Source: an uncultured Clostridia bacterium (GTDB lineage Bacteria > Bacillota > Clostridia > Oscillospirales > JAAYOS01). From it: a DNA stretch of 33,984 nt. The notes under the pieces are model-generated. The model did not search any database. It was not told the DNA's origin and was given only the letters and a program-made list of their open reading frames with translations. The position numbers were made by a program, and so were the translations under genes. Within the stretch, counting starts at the first letter, position 1, and each line of letters opens with the position of its first letter. Positions 1 through 7,086 of this stretch are shown here, one piece after another. The stretch is taken from positions 1 through 33,984 of the forward strand of contig CALXAZ010000164.1 in NCBI GenBank assembly GCA_944386395.1, given 5' to 3'.

Positions 1-1
1 C

Positions 2-331
2 ATGGAGCGAAAGACGGTGCGCGGATACGACCAGTCACAGCTACTTGCGTATGCTGTAGCGCTCGAGCTTGGGGATGTGGCAGCTGAGACGATAGTAAAG
101 AGCAGACATACCCCAGCCCAGTCGGAGCTGAGTGATAGGGCGCAGAGGCTGGATAATGTGATGGGAGCCTTTGATGTGATAGATGCGTCGCTTGTGGAGG
201 GGAAGAGGGTGCTTCTCATAGATGATCTGCTTACCACTGGCGCGACCATCTCCGAATGTGCGGGAGTGCTCAAGAGGGCAGGAGCCAAGGAAGTAGTTGG
301 GGCAGTGCTTGCAAGGTCTGTAGCAAAGTAA
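2..331 (+). CDS. comF: ComF family phosphoribosyltransferase-like protein, 3' part only
   Basis: This is the C-terminal part of a ComF/ComFC-type protein; the gene begins before the window, so the ATG at base 2 is probably internal. About 109 residues are visible. The RGYDQSQLLA block and the PRPP-binding loop VLLIDDLLTTGATISE, followed by LKRAGAKEV, are the hallmarks of the type I phosphoribosyltransferase fold in ComF proteins. In Bacillus ComFC is needed for DNA uptake in competence; homologues are present in many bacteria not known to be competent, so the role here is open. The zinc-binding N-terminus expected for the family is outside the window. The gene ends with TAA at 329-331 and is followed by an AT-rich hairpin and then mreB. 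Confidence 0.85.
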   Translation: MERKTVRGYDQSQLLAYAVALELGDVAAETIVKSRHTPAQSELSDRAQRLDNVMGAFDVIDASLVEGKRVLLIDDLLTTGATISECAGVLKRAGAKEVVGAVLARSVAK

Positions 332-364
332 GTGAAAGAAGAGACTTGGTGCCGGCTATATTGA

Positions 365-390
365 AAAATTTAAGAAAAATCTTAAATTTT
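365..390 (+). terminator. AT-rich hairpin after comF
   Basis: AAAATTTAAGA (365-375) and TCTTAAATTTT (380-390) form a perfect 11-bp stem around an AAAA loop. The stem contains only one G-C pair, so it is a weak candidate terminator. Confidence 0.4.
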
Positions 391-412
391 GTGATGAATT
401 TCTGAGCTTTGA

Positions 413-421
413 TGGTATAAT
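413..421 (+). promoter_or_regulatory. Extended -10 promoter for mreB
   Basis: TGGTATAAT at 413-421 is an extended -10 element (TGn plus the consensus TATAAT) with no good -35 box upstream. It lies about 70 bases before the mreB start. A CTGCGG/CCGCAG stem (about 424-446) would fall in the leader. Confidence 0.5.
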
Positions 422-488
422 AACTGCGGACAGTTTTTTGCCGCAGCGCCGGTAAAGGGACAGGAAGTATACAGAGAGAGGAATGCGC

Positions 489-1517
489 ATGTTTAACTTT
501 GGCAGAGATATCGGAATAGATCTTGGCACGGCAACCGTGCTGGTGTTTGTGAAAGGTAAGGGGATCGTGCTGCGCGAGCCCTCTGTGGTTGCGCTTGATA
601 AAAACAGCGGAAAGCTGCTCAAGGTGGGGACAGAGGCGCAGATGATGCTGGGAAGGACTCCGGGGAATATCGTCGCCATACGCCCGCTGAGAGAGGGCGT
701 AATCTCGGACTATGATATGACCGAGAGGATGATAAAAGAATTTCTCAAAAAGCTGATAGGGTTCCGGCTGTTCAAGCCGCGCCTTGTTATCTGTGTACCA
801 AGCGGGATAACAGAGGTAGAGGAGCGCGCAGTAATAGACGCCGGGATACAGGCGGGAGCGCGGCGGGTATATCTGATAGAGGAACCGGTGGCAGCAGCGA
901 TTGGCGCTGGGATAGATATAGCCAAGCCGGACGGGCATATGGTGGTGGATATCGGCGGAGGGACGACCGATATTGCTGTGATATCGCTGAGCGGGATAGT
1001 TGAATCGACGTCTATCAAGATAGCGGGTGATCAGTTTGACGAGGCAATCGTCAAATACATACGCCGCAAGCACAATGTTCTGATAGGCGAGCGTACCGCA
1101 GAAGAGCTGAAAATGAATATCGGATGTGTATTTCCACGAAATGAGGAGATAACCGCGCGGGTAAAGGGGCGCGACCTGATGACGGGGCTCCCGCGCGAAT
1201 TTGAGGTATCCTCGAGCGAGATGATAGAGGCGTTTAACGAGGTTTCGACGCGGATAGTAGAGGCAGTACACTCTGTTCTTGAGATAACGCCGCCGGAGCT
1301 TGTGGCAGATATCTCTACAAACGGGATAATAATGACCGGAGGCGGGAGTCTTGTTTGGGGATTTGACAAGCTTATTGAGCACAAGACGGGAATAGAGACG
1401 CACGTGGCGGATGAACCGGTGAGTTGTGTTGCGTATGGAACCGGGAAGAGCCTGGAGTGGATATCTGATATGCAGGACGGGACGATAAACCTTTCCAGAC
1501 GCAGGCAGATGCAGTAG
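489..1517 (+). CDS. mreB: MreB/Mbl family actin-like cell shape protein
   Basis: This is a bacterial actin that forms membrane-associated filaments and guides the peptidoglycan elongation machinery. The sequence shows the first phosphate loop (DIGIDLGTATV), VALDKNSGK, VGRTPGN-like LGRTPGNIVAIRPL, the IEEPVAAAIGAG block, the second phosphate motif VVDIGGGTTDIAVIS, GERTAEELK and the adenosine motif IIMTGGGSLVWGFDKLI. The length from the chosen start, 342 residues, is normal. I chose ATG 489 over ATG 483 because the purine-rich GAGAGAGGA site ends at about 482, leaving usual spacing only for the second ATG, which also gives the standard MF.F.RDIGIDLG N-terminus. No mreC or mreD follows, and several blocks read closer to Mbl than to MreB, so it may be a second, stand-alone paralogue. 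Confidence 0.93.
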   Translation: MFNFGRDIGIDLGTATVLVFVKGKGIVLREPSVVALDKNSGKLLKVGTEAQMMLGRTPGNIVAIRPLREGVISDYDMTERMIKEFLKKLIGFRLFKPRLVICVPSGITEVEERAVIDAGIQAGARRVYLIEEPVAAAIGAGIDIAKPDGHMVVDIGGGTTDIAVISLSGIVESTSIKIAGDQFDEAIVKYIRRKHNVLIGERTAEELKMNIGCVFPRNEEITARVKGRDLMTGLPREFEVSSSEMIEAFNEVSTRIVEAVHSVLEITPPELVADISTNGIIMTGGGSLVWGFDKLIEHKTGIETHVADEPVSCVAYGTGKSLEWISDMQDGTINLSRRRQMQ

Positions 1518-1550
1518 AGCTTCCGGACCTGCGCCGTGTATAGGCTTTTT

Positions 1551-1578
1551 ACGGCGGAGCATGAGCTCCGCCGTTTTG
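1551..1578 (+). terminator. Intrinsic terminator after mreB
   Basis: ACGGCGGAGC (1551-1560) pairs perfectly with GCTCCGCCGT (1565-1574) around ATGA, followed by TTTT. Confidence 0.75.
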
Positions 1579-1620
1579 AATATCGGGAAAGCCTGTAAAG
1601 GGAATAAGAGGAGTGAGATG

Positions 1621-2619
1621 ATGGCAAAGAGCCCCAATCAGAAGGCAAAGCTTTTGTATTTGATGAAGATACTCAATGAAAAGACAGATGAAGAGCATCC
1701 AATGACCGTAGCCGAGCTTATCGAGGCGCTTGCGGCAGAGGGGATAAAAGCGGAGAGGAAGAGCATTTACAGTGACCTTGAGACGTTAGAGGGGTTTGGC
1801 ATGGACATAGTGCGGGTAAAGGGGAGGAGTACTGGATACTATGTTGCAGGGAGGACGTTTGAGCTTGCGGAGCTGAAGCTGCTGGTGGACGCGGTGCAGT
1901 CCTCGCGGTTTATAACGCACAGGAAATCCAGGGAGCTAATACAGAAGGTCGAAAGCCTGACAAGCAGCTATGCCGCCAAGACGCTCCAGCGGCAGGTGTA
2001 TGTAGCAAACCGGATAAAGACGATGAACGAGAGTATATACTATAATATCGACAAGGTATATACTGCGATATCTGAGGACAGGAAAATAGAGTTTAAGTAT
2101 TTTGAGTGGGCGCTCGATTTCAGCTCTGAGAATAAAATATACCGAAGGGCACGGCGCGGAGGAAAGAAGTATATGATAAGCCCGTGGGCGCTGAGCTGGG
2201 ATGACGAAAATTATTATCTGGTTGGGTTTGACAGCGAAGCGGGCATGATAAAGCACTATCGCCTTGATAAGATGGAAAAGATAGAGATATTTCCCGAGCG
2301 CAGGGACGGGAAAGAGCATTTCGGCAAATTTGATATGGCAGTGTATTCTGGAAAAATTTTTGGAATGTTTGGAGGGGAGGAGAGCACTGTCCAGATAAGC
2401 TTTGAAAACAGTCTTATCGGGGTTGTGGTGGACAGATTTGGCAGGGACGTGTGGATAACAAGGGAGGACGATGAAAGGTTCTGCCTGACGGTAAAGGTGG
2501 CAGTAAGTCCACAGTTTCTGGCGTGGGTGTTCAGCTTTGGCGGGGCAGCGAGGATTAGATATCCCGATAGTGTGATAGAAAGCTTTCGGGAGCTTGCAAG
2601 GCGCGCTGCAGGAGAATAG
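1621..2619 (+). CDS. HTH/WYL-domain transcriptional regulator
   Basis: This is a one-component regulator with an N-terminal winged helix (about residues 5-75: KLLYLMKIL, AELIEAL, KSIYSDLETLEGFGMDI) and a central WYL domain (PWALSWDDENYYLVGFD, then HYRLDKMEKIEI). WYL domains sense small ligands or nucleic acid; members of this family control diverse stress, metabolic and defence genes. Length is 332 residues, usual for the family. The upstream in-frame ATG at 1561 lies inside the mreB terminator; the AGAGGAG site at 1607-1613 places the start at ATG 1621 (ATG 1618 is directly adjacent and possible). It stands alone between two terminators, so its target cannot be read from its neighbours. Confidence 0.9.
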   Translation: MAKSPNQKAKLLYLMKILNEKTDEEHPMTVAELIEALAAEGIKAERKSIYSDLETLEGFGMDIVRVKGRSTGYYVAGRTFELAELKLLVDAVQSSRFITHRKSRELIQKVESLTSSYAAKTLQRQVYVANRIKTMNESIYYNIDKVYTAISEDRKIEFKYFEWALDFSSENKIYRRARRGGKKYMISPWALSWDDENYYLVGFDSEAGMIKHYRLDKMEKIEIFPERRDGKEHFGKFDMAVYSGKIFGMFGGEESTVQISFENSLIGVVVDRFGRDVWITREDDERFCLTVKVAVSPQFLAWVFSFGGAARIRYPDSVIESFRELARRAAGE

Positions 2620-2655
2620 AAAAAGCTGCTGAGGATAAAATCCCAGCAGCTTTTT
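2620..2655. terminator. Bidirectional terminator between WYL regulator and cupin gene
   Basis: AAAAAGCTGCTG and CAGCAGCTTTTT form a stem with an A-run on one side and a T-run on the other, placed between two convergent genes. Confidence 0.8.
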
Positions 2656-2677
2656 GTATCAGTAAAGGAGGTAAAAG

Positions 2678-3148
2678 CTATCTCTTCATCGGACCGGAAC
2701 TCATCAGCCCGCCACGTTCGAAGGTTATCCCACCCTCTTGAGAAAAAATGATGCCACCATTGTTGTCAGGCGTGTACATGATATCGGGAGTGAGAGAGGT
2801 GGCGAAATTGATATATATAAGCTTTTCGGTATCAGAGGTGTTTTTAAGTAGATGCGCACCCTCCGGTGTGGCAGAGCATACTATTGCATCTCCAGCGCTT
2901 ATTGGAGTTTCTCCCTCGGGATGGCGGAGCACTCCACTGCCGCTGATTATATAAAAGACCTCTTCGTTTGCTTCGTGGTAGTGGTACGCATTTGCCGTGT
3001 TGCCTGGATCAAGCTCAAAGAAAGCGGCAGAGCATTTGTTTATCGGCACGCTGGCAGAAGATATCGGCTTTGAGCATACAGTGTTGTCAAAGCGTGTAAC
3101 GATATTTGGCTCGATACTGTTGCGATTTGCGATTATAATGCCCTTCAT
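2678..3148 (-). CDS. Cupin-domain protein
   Basis: This is a small single-domain cupin of 156 residues. The first cupin motif is visible as AYHYHEANEEVFYIISGSGVL, with two His and a Glu suited to metal binding, followed by GDAIVCSATPEGAHLLKN, which fits the second motif and its His. Such proteins include metal-dependent enzymes and ligand sensors; the substrate cannot be told. The start is ATG at 3148, eight bases downstream of a strong AAAGGAGG site (3154-3161); the longer reading from 3178 would skip it. The gene stands alone with its own sigma-A promoter and a palindrome just downstream of the -10, suggesting single-gene regulation by a repressor. Confidence 0.85.
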   Translation of the reverse strand: MKGIIIANRNSIEPNIVTRFDNTVCSKPISSASVPINKCSAAFFELDPGNTANAYHYHEANEEVFYIISGSGVLRHPEGETPISAGDAIVCSATPEGAHLLKNTSDTEKLIYINFATSLTPDIMYTPDNNGGIIFSQEGGITFERGGLMSSGPMKR

Positions 3149-3173
3149 ATGGACCTCCTTTAAAATAGTTATA

Positions 3174-3196
3174 AACATAAGTCAATAACTTATGTT
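3174..3196 (-). promoter_or_regulatory. Palindromic operator candidate in the cupin leader
   Basis: AACATAAG (3174-3181) and CTTATGTT (3189-3196) form a perfect 8-base inverted repeat with a 7-base centre. It begins four bases downstream of the -10 box and would cover the transcription start. The regulator is unknown. Confidence 0.55.
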
Positions 3197-3199
3197 CTA

Positions 3200-3228
3200 A
3201 GTATAGCAGATGGAAATTTACGTGTCAA
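3200..3228 (-). promoter_or_regulatory. Sigma-A promoter of the cupin gene
   Basis: On the minus strand TTGACA (3223-3228) and TATACT (3200-3205) are separated by exactly 17 bases, a near-consensus vegetative promoter. Confidence 0.85.
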
Positions 3229-3242
3229 CCGCAGAAAGAGGG

Positions 3243-3665
3243 CTACTTTTCGGGTTCATCCTTGTGTATGCGGTTTTTACCCGCCTTTCTGGAGGACATC
3301 CCCTGCATTGCTGCGTGCTCGAGCGACAGCTCCCTGTGCAGATCTATTGAGCTCCAGCCTGCATTATTCGCAGTGACAACAGCCTTGAGCGCAACAGGCG
3401 GTATCCTCGCCTGCCTCATCGCCGCAAGGAAGAGCTCAATCTGGGAGTTTGTAAATCCATTCATCACCAGCATCTCATCTCCAAAGCCATCGCCAGAGAA
3501 GCTCTCTGCCGGAGAGAAGCCCTCCAGTCCTGCAAGATAGCCTATTGGATGCAGATATTCCCCCGGCTCGATTTCCAGCCCGGATATGCCGAGCTTCATA
3601 CAGACAAATTTTATCTTTTTACCTTTTTCTGTCCCGGAGAGATTATATAGAAGTACGTTTGCCAT
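3243..3665 (-). CDS. DUF3783 domain protein
   Basis: The 140-residue protein matches what I recall of the DUF3783 family: an N-terminal NVLLYNLSGTEKGKKIKFVCMKLGI segment and a C-terminal EMLVMNGFTNSQIELFLAAM, PPVALKAVVTANNAGW, LHRELSLEH segment. No biochemical role is established for this family. The start is ATG 3665, with AAAGGAG at 3674-3680; the reading frame remains open upstream, but that extension overlaps the divergent gene at 3799 and lacks a ribosome site. The C-terminus is lysine- and arginine-rich (RKAGKNRIHKDEPEK). It is divergent from the ArsC-like gene and has its own promoter. Confidence 0.75.
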   Translation of the reverse strand: MANVLLYNLSGTEKGKKIKFVCMKLGISGLEIEPGEYLHPIGYLAGLEGFSPAESFSGDGFGDEMLVMNGFTNSQIELFLAAMRQARIPPVALKAVVTANNAGWSSIDLHRELSLEHAAMQGMSSRKAGKNRIHKDEPEK

Positions 3666-3708
3666 TTTGCGTGCTCCTTTCTTCAGATATATAAAGCGTC
3701 CGATTACT

Positions 3709-3737
3709 ATTTTAGCCTGTCCGGAGGTTTTATACAA
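3709..3737 (-). promoter_or_regulatory. Promoter of the DUF3783 gene
   Basis: Minus strand TTGTAT (3732-3737), 17-base spacer, TAAAAT (3709-3714). Confidence 0.6.
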
Positions 3738-3744
3738 CAGGTAA

Positions 3745-3773
3745 TTGCATATATAACAGTTTAATGGTAACAT
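3745..3773 (+). promoter_or_regulatory. Promoter of the ArsC-like gene
   Basis: TTGCAT (3745-3750), 17-base spacer, TAACAT (3768-3773). Back to back with the minus-strand promoter at 3709-3737. Moderate match to consensus. Confidence 0.45.
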
Positions 3774-3798
3774 ATAGCTGGGAAGGGGGACAATTGCT

Positions 3799-4146
3799 GT
3801 GAACATACAGATTTTTGGCAGCTCCAAATGCTTCGATACAAAAAAGGCGGAGCGGTATTTTAAGGAGCGAGGGATAAAGTTCCAGAGTATTGACCTGCCG
3901 CGTAAGGGCATGAGCCGGGGCGAGCTGACGGGCGTTATTTCAGCTGTCGGAGGGATAGACGGGCTGATAAATGGAAAGGCGAAGGGAGCGGAGCTATTGA
4001 GGTATCTTGCGTATGAGGAGGACAAGCTGGAAAAGCTTCTGGAGCAGCCCGAGCTTATAAGGACTCCCGTGGTGCGAAACCGGAAGCTTGCCACAGTGGG
4101 ATACTGCCCGGAGGTCTGGAAGGAATGGATAGAAAGTGACAGCTGA
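3799..4146 (+). CDS. ArsC/Spx-family thioredoxin-fold protein
   Basis: This 115-residue protein has the arsenate reductase/Spx fold signature: an N-terminal IFGSSKCFDTKKAERYFKERGI with a single cysteine (Cys11) in the position of the ArsC/Spx redox cysteine, and the C-terminal LIRTPVVRNRKLATVGY block that carries the conserved RTP loop. It lacks the second Cys of the Spx CXXC pair. Family members reduce arsenate, act as glutaredoxin-like thiol enzymes, or bind RNA polymerase (Spx); nothing here decides between them. The start is GTG 3799 behind GGAAGGGGG (3781-3789). It is 42 bases ahead of the DUF362 ferredoxin gene on the same strand, with no terminator between, so they may be co-transcribed. 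Confidence 0.8.
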   Translation: MNIQIFGSSKCFDTKKAERYFKERGIKFQSIDLPRKGMSRGELTGVISAVGGIDGLINGKAKGAELLRYLAYEEDKLEKLLEQPELIRTPVVRNRKLATVGYCPEVWKEWIESDS

Positions 4147-4188
4147 CTCATGAGCTCAAGCAAACTGAAAGGAAAGGAAAGGTAAAGG

Positions 4189-5292
4189 ATGGAAAAATCG
4201 AAGGTTTATTACACGGATATGCACGCCCATCCGGGCTACAATCTCCAGCAGAAGCTGGAAAAACTGATAAGGACGGCAGGTATAGGGGATATCGATTTTA
4301 CAAACAAATTTGTTGCGATAAAGATACATTTTGGCGAGCCGGGAAACCTGTCATATCTCCGGCCAAACTATGCAAAGACAGTGGCGGACGTGGTAAAGGC
4401 ACTCGGGGGCAGACCTTTCCTTACCGACTGCAATACCCTCTATGTGGGACGGAGGAAACATGCCCTTGAGCATATTGAGGCGGCGTATGAGAATGGGTTT
4501 TCCCCATTTAGTACGGGGTGCCATGTGATTATCGGCGATGGGCTGAAGGGGACCGATGAGACACTGGTTCCAGTGGATGGTGAGTATGTAAAAGAAGCAA
4601 AGATAGGTACTGCGATAATGGACGCGGATATTTTTATTTCGCTTAACCACTTTAAGGGGCATGAGGCGGCAGGCTTTGGAGGCGCCCTGAAAAATATCGG
4701 CATGGGATGCGGAAGCAGAGCGGGGAAGATGGAGATGCACTCGAGCGGGAAACCGTTTGTGGAAACAGAGACATGTGTTGGCTGTGGCTCCTGCCGGAAG
4801 ATATGCGCGCATGATGCGATAACGATTGAAAACCGTAAGGCATCGATAGACCACGGCAAATGTGTTGGCTGTGGGCGATGCATAGGGGTGTGCCCGGTAG
4901 ACGCGGTGAACCCCGAGTGGGGGCAGGCAAACGAAGTGTTGAATATGAAGATTGCAGAGTATTCAAAGGCTGTGCTTGACGGGCGTCCCAGCTTCCACAT
5001 AAGTCTGGTGGTTGACGTATCACCAAACTGCGATTGTCACGCTGAAAACGACATGCCGATAGTGCCCGACGTTGGGATGTTTGCTTCGTTTGACCCTGTG
5101 GCTCTCGATGTTGCCTGTGCAGACGCTGTGAACGCCCAGCCTGCGGTGCAGTCAAGCGTGATAGGTGACAAGCATGGCTATCATGACCATTTTGCGGCGG
5201 CGCATCCGGATACAAACTGGGAGGTGTGCGTAGAGCATGCGGAGAAGCTTGGGATAGGTACAAGGGAGTATGAGCTGATAGAGGTAAAATAA
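4189..5292 (+). CDS. DUF362 protein with two 4Fe-4S clusters
   Basis: The 367-residue protein has a DUF362 N-terminal half (AIKIHFGEPGNLSYLRPNY, FLTDCNTLYVGRRKHALEH, SLNHFKGHEAAGFGGALKNIGMG) interrupted by a bacterial-type ferredoxin insert with two motifs: CVGCGSCRKICAHDAI (about residue 195) and CVGCGRCIGVCPVDAV (about residue 224). The C-terminal part returns to DUF362 (PDVGMFASFDPVALDVACADAVN). It is probably a cytoplasmic electron-transfer protein; family members occur across anaerobes and their partner is usually unknown. The GGAAAGGTAAAGG stretch precedes ATG 4189. The following gene is another ferredoxin-tailed oxidoreductase, so the locus is redox-themed. Confidence 0.88.
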   Translation: MEKSKVYYTDMHAHPGYNLQQKLEKLIRTAGIGDIDFTNKFVAIKIHFGEPGNLSYLRPNYAKTVADVVKALGGRPFLTDCNTLYVGRRKHALEHIEAAYENGFSPFSTGCHVIIGDGLKGTDETLVPVDGEYVKEAKIGTAIMDADIFISLNHFKGHEAAGFGGALKNIGMGCGSRAGKMEMHSSGKPFVETETCVGCGSCRKICAHDAITIENRKASIDHGKCVGCGRCIGVCPVDAVNPEWGQANEVLNMKIAEYSKAVLDGRPSFHISLVVDVSPNCDCHAENDMPIVPDVGMFASFDPVALDVACADAVNAQPAVQSSVIGDKHGYHDHFAAAHPDTNWEVCVEHAEKLGIGTREYELIEVK

Positions 5293-5336
5293 TTTCTTAT
5301 GCCTTTGAAGCATAGGGACTGATGTTTTACGGGTAT

Positions 5337-5364
5337 TTGACGGAGCTCCACCTACCGGTATAAA
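5337..5364 (+). promoter_or_regulatory. Promoter of the aldo/keto reductase gene
   Basis: TTGACG (5337-5342), 16-base spacer, TATAAA (5359-5364), about 35 bases before the start codon. Confidence 0.6.
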
Positions 5365-5398
5365 ATAGATACGGAAAAAGAAAGGAGCCAGTAAAAAG

Positions 5399-6523
5399 AT
5401 GAGTGCAAAAAAGCTTGGATTTGGACTTATGAGGCTTCCCACTCTGGAAGCGAATAACCCCGGCAGCATTGATATAGAGCAGGTAAAGCAGATGGTGGAT
5501 GTCTTTATGGAGCGGGGATTTACGTATTTTGATACTGCGTGGATGTACTGCGGCTCAAACAGCGAGCGCACTGCAAAGGAAGCTCTGGTTGACCGGTATC
5601 CCAGGGACAGCTTTACTCTTGCAACAAAGCTGCACGGAGGATTTTTTAATACTCCAGAGGAGCGCGATGCCATCTTTGAGGAGCAGCTGCGCCGGACAGG
5701 AGCGGGGTACTTTGACTATTATCTGCTGCACGATGTAAACTCTCATCATTACGAGAAATATACTGCGCTCGACTGTTTCAATTGGCTAAAGGAGAAGAAA
5801 GAGCAGGGGCTTGTGAAGAAGATAGGATTTTCCTATCACGACCATGCTGACCTGCTTGACAAGGTACTTACCGAACACCCCGAGGTCGAGTTTGTACAGC
5901 TACAGATCAATTATCTTGACTGGGAGAGCGAAGGGATACAGTCGCGCAAGTGTTATGAAACGGCAGTAAGGCACGGGGTACCTGTTATCGTGATGGAGCC
6001 TGTCAAGGGAGGAACTCTTGCCAGGGTACCTCAGGAAGTGGAAGAGATGTTCCACGAGTATAATCCTGGCATGTCAGTTTCCTCGTGGGCAATACGCTTT
6101 GCGGCAAGCCTTGAAAATGTAATGATGGTGCTGAGCGGTATGTCTAACATGGAGCAGATGCTCGACAACACAGGGTATATGAAAGACTTCAAGCCGCTTG
6201 ATAGCGCGGAGCGCGAGCTTGTAGCAAAGGCAGTTGACATAATAAATTCCAATATTGCAATACCATGTACAGGCTGCGCCTACTGTGTTGACGGATGCCC
6301 AATGAATATACCAATACCAAGATACTTTTCGCTTTATAACGCGGATAAGCAGGAGGTAGAATCGAAAAGCTGGAGACCGCAGGGGGAATACTATACAAAC
6401 CTTACAAAGGACTTCGGCAAGGCAAGCGATTGTATTGCCTGCGGTCAGTGCGAGGGGATATGCCCTCAGCACCTGCCGGTTATCGAGCATCTCAAAGAGG
6501 TTGCGGCGTATTTTGAAAAATAG
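5399..6523 (+). CDS. Aldo/keto reductase with C-terminal 4Fe-4S ferredoxin domain
   Basis: The first about 270 residues form an aldo/keto reductase barrel: GFGLMRLP at the N-terminus, the catalytic-type YFDTAWMYCGSNSERTAKEAL with Asp and Tyr, the Lys of TLATKLHGG, the His of YLLHDVN, and VVMEPVKGG. The tail has two cysteine clusters, CTGCAYCVDGCPMNI (about residue 290) and CIACGQCEGICPQHL (about residue 344), which would hold two 4Fe-4S clusters. This fused architecture is widespread in anaerobic Firmicutes; the substrate is unknown. Length 374 is usual. AAAGGAG lies upstream of ATG 5399. Confidence 0.92.
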   Translation: MSAKKLGFGLMRLPTLEANNPGSIDIEQVKQMVDVFMERGFTYFDTAWMYCGSNSERTAKEALVDRYPRDSFTLATKLHGGFFNTPEERDAIFEEQLRRTGAGYFDYYLLHDVNSHHYEKYTALDCFNWLKEKKEQGLVKKIGFSYHDHADLLDKVLTEHPEVEFVQLQINYLDWESEGIQSRKCYETAVRHGVPVIVMEPVKGGTLARVPQEVEEMFHEYNPGMSVSSWAIRFAASLENVMMVLSGMSNMEQMLDNTGYMKDFKPLDSAERELVAKAVDIINSNIAIPCTGCAYCVDGCPMNIPIPRYFSLYNADKQEVESKSWRPQGEYYTNLTKDFGKASDCIACGQCEGICPQHLPVIEHLKEVAAYFEK

Positions 6524-6532
6524 TATAACAAA

Positions 6533-6558
6533 AGCGGGGAACCTTTTGGTTCTCCGCT
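6533..6558 (+). terminator. Hairpin after the aldo/keto reductase gene
   Basis: AGCGGGGAACC (6533-6543) pairs with GGTTCTCCGCT (6548-6558) around TTTT, one G-U pair on the RNA. The T-tract (CTTTT) is delayed by a few bases, so it is an imperfect intrinsic terminator. Confidence 0.55.
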
Positions 6559-6582
6559 CTCTGCTTTTGCAGATAAATGCGC

Positions 6583-6609
6583 AAAAAAGGCGCAAGATAG
6601 CCTCGCGCC
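6583..6609 (-). terminator. Terminator of the candidate RNA
   Basis: Read on the minus strand, GGCGCGAG and CTTGCGCC form an 8-bp stem (one G-U) around GCTAT, followed by TTTTTT. On the plus strand the same sequence has an A-C mismatch and no T-run, so the direction is clear. Confidence 0.75.
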
Positions 6610-6951
6610 TCTTTTGTTGTCCGCTAAAACGGAGTATACTCCGCTCTTACGGTTACCGCAGGTTCTGGGAGAGACTCTCATCCCGCTCCCCTGCGGGGTC
6701 GCGCCTCCGCCCCCTCTGTGGGGACAGGCACACTTGACGAAAAAACGCTTTAGCCATTCGGGAAAGCAGTCTGCGATGAATGTCATAACAACCATTAACA
6801 GAGCTGAGTTACGTCTCCTGGTCTGAAACGTCCGCATAACAGCTGCTGCCTCTGTGCTTTTTGGCATGAGCACTGCCGCTGCCCGCATGCTTTTTGCTTA
6901 CGCTAGCCTTTTTGAGACTTCCCACCGGCCTGATAGCATCTTTTTTTCGTC
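6583..6951 (-). ncRNA. Candidate structured RNA, unassigned
   Basis: The gap between the aldo/keto reductase and DUF2508 genes holds no convincing protein gene but has all signs of a short independent minus-strand transcript. A promoter (TTGACA, 16 bases, TATGCT) would start RNA near 6948-6951. The first transcribed bases GACGAAAAAA (6951-6942) are perfectly complementary to TTTTTTCGTC (6745-6736), closing a domain of about 216 nt. Inside it, further collinear pairings can be drawn (AGgCC/GGCT, GGGAA/TTCCC, GTCT/AGAC) and a local hairpin ACGTTTC/GAGACGT. A G-C-rich second part (CCCCTGCGGGG, CGGAGTATACTCCG) leads to a terminator with six T at 6583. I could not match it to tmRNA (no CCA-type end), RNase P or SRP RNA; a 6S-like rod is possible but unproven. 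Confidence 0.5.
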
Positions 6952-6953
6952 CA

Positions 6954-6981
6954 AGCATAGTATATCCCGGCTTTTTGTCAA
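6954..6981 (-). promoter_or_regulatory. Promoter of the candidate RNA
   Basis: Minus strand TTGACA (6976-6981), 16-base spacer, TATGCT (6954-6959). Confidence 0.6.
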
Positions 6982-7039
6982 TATACCTGTTTGAAAAAAA
7001 GAATATTAGGTAAAAATTTCAATATAGAGAGGTAAAACC

Positions 7040-7065
7040 AAAAAAGCCGTCCCTTATGGGGCGGC
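7040..7065 (-). terminator. Minus-strand terminator upstream of the DUF2508 gene
   Basis: On the minus strand GCCGCCCC, loop ATAA, GGGACGGC, then six T. It would stop transcription running out of trkH through the antisense of the DUF2508 gene. On the plus strand the hairpin lies in the DUF2508 leader. Confidence 0.7.
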
Positions 7066-7086
7066 GTAAATTGCGGAGGGAAAAAT

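Noticed and set aside
270..1637. Minus-strand ORF of 455 codons across mreB
   Set aside because: Lies antisense to an unmistakable MreB/Mbl gene, has no family signature and no ribosome site; an effect of codon bias.
6661..6735. Mobile element remnant suggested by GC-rich CCCC/GGGG stretches
   Set aside because: No terminal repeats, target duplication or transposase fragment seen; explained as well by RNA hairpins.
6466..6888. Minus-strand ORF of 140 codons in the gap after the aldo/keto reductase gene
   Set aside because: No ribosome site, low-complexity Gly/Arg-rich product, runs through a terminator into the neighbouring gene; the DNA looks like structured RNA instead.
6811..6960. 49-codon minus-strand ORF starting in the candidate RNA promoter
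   Set aside because: Its ATG lies inside the -10 box, so it would not be transcribed from that promoter, and no ribosome site precedes it.
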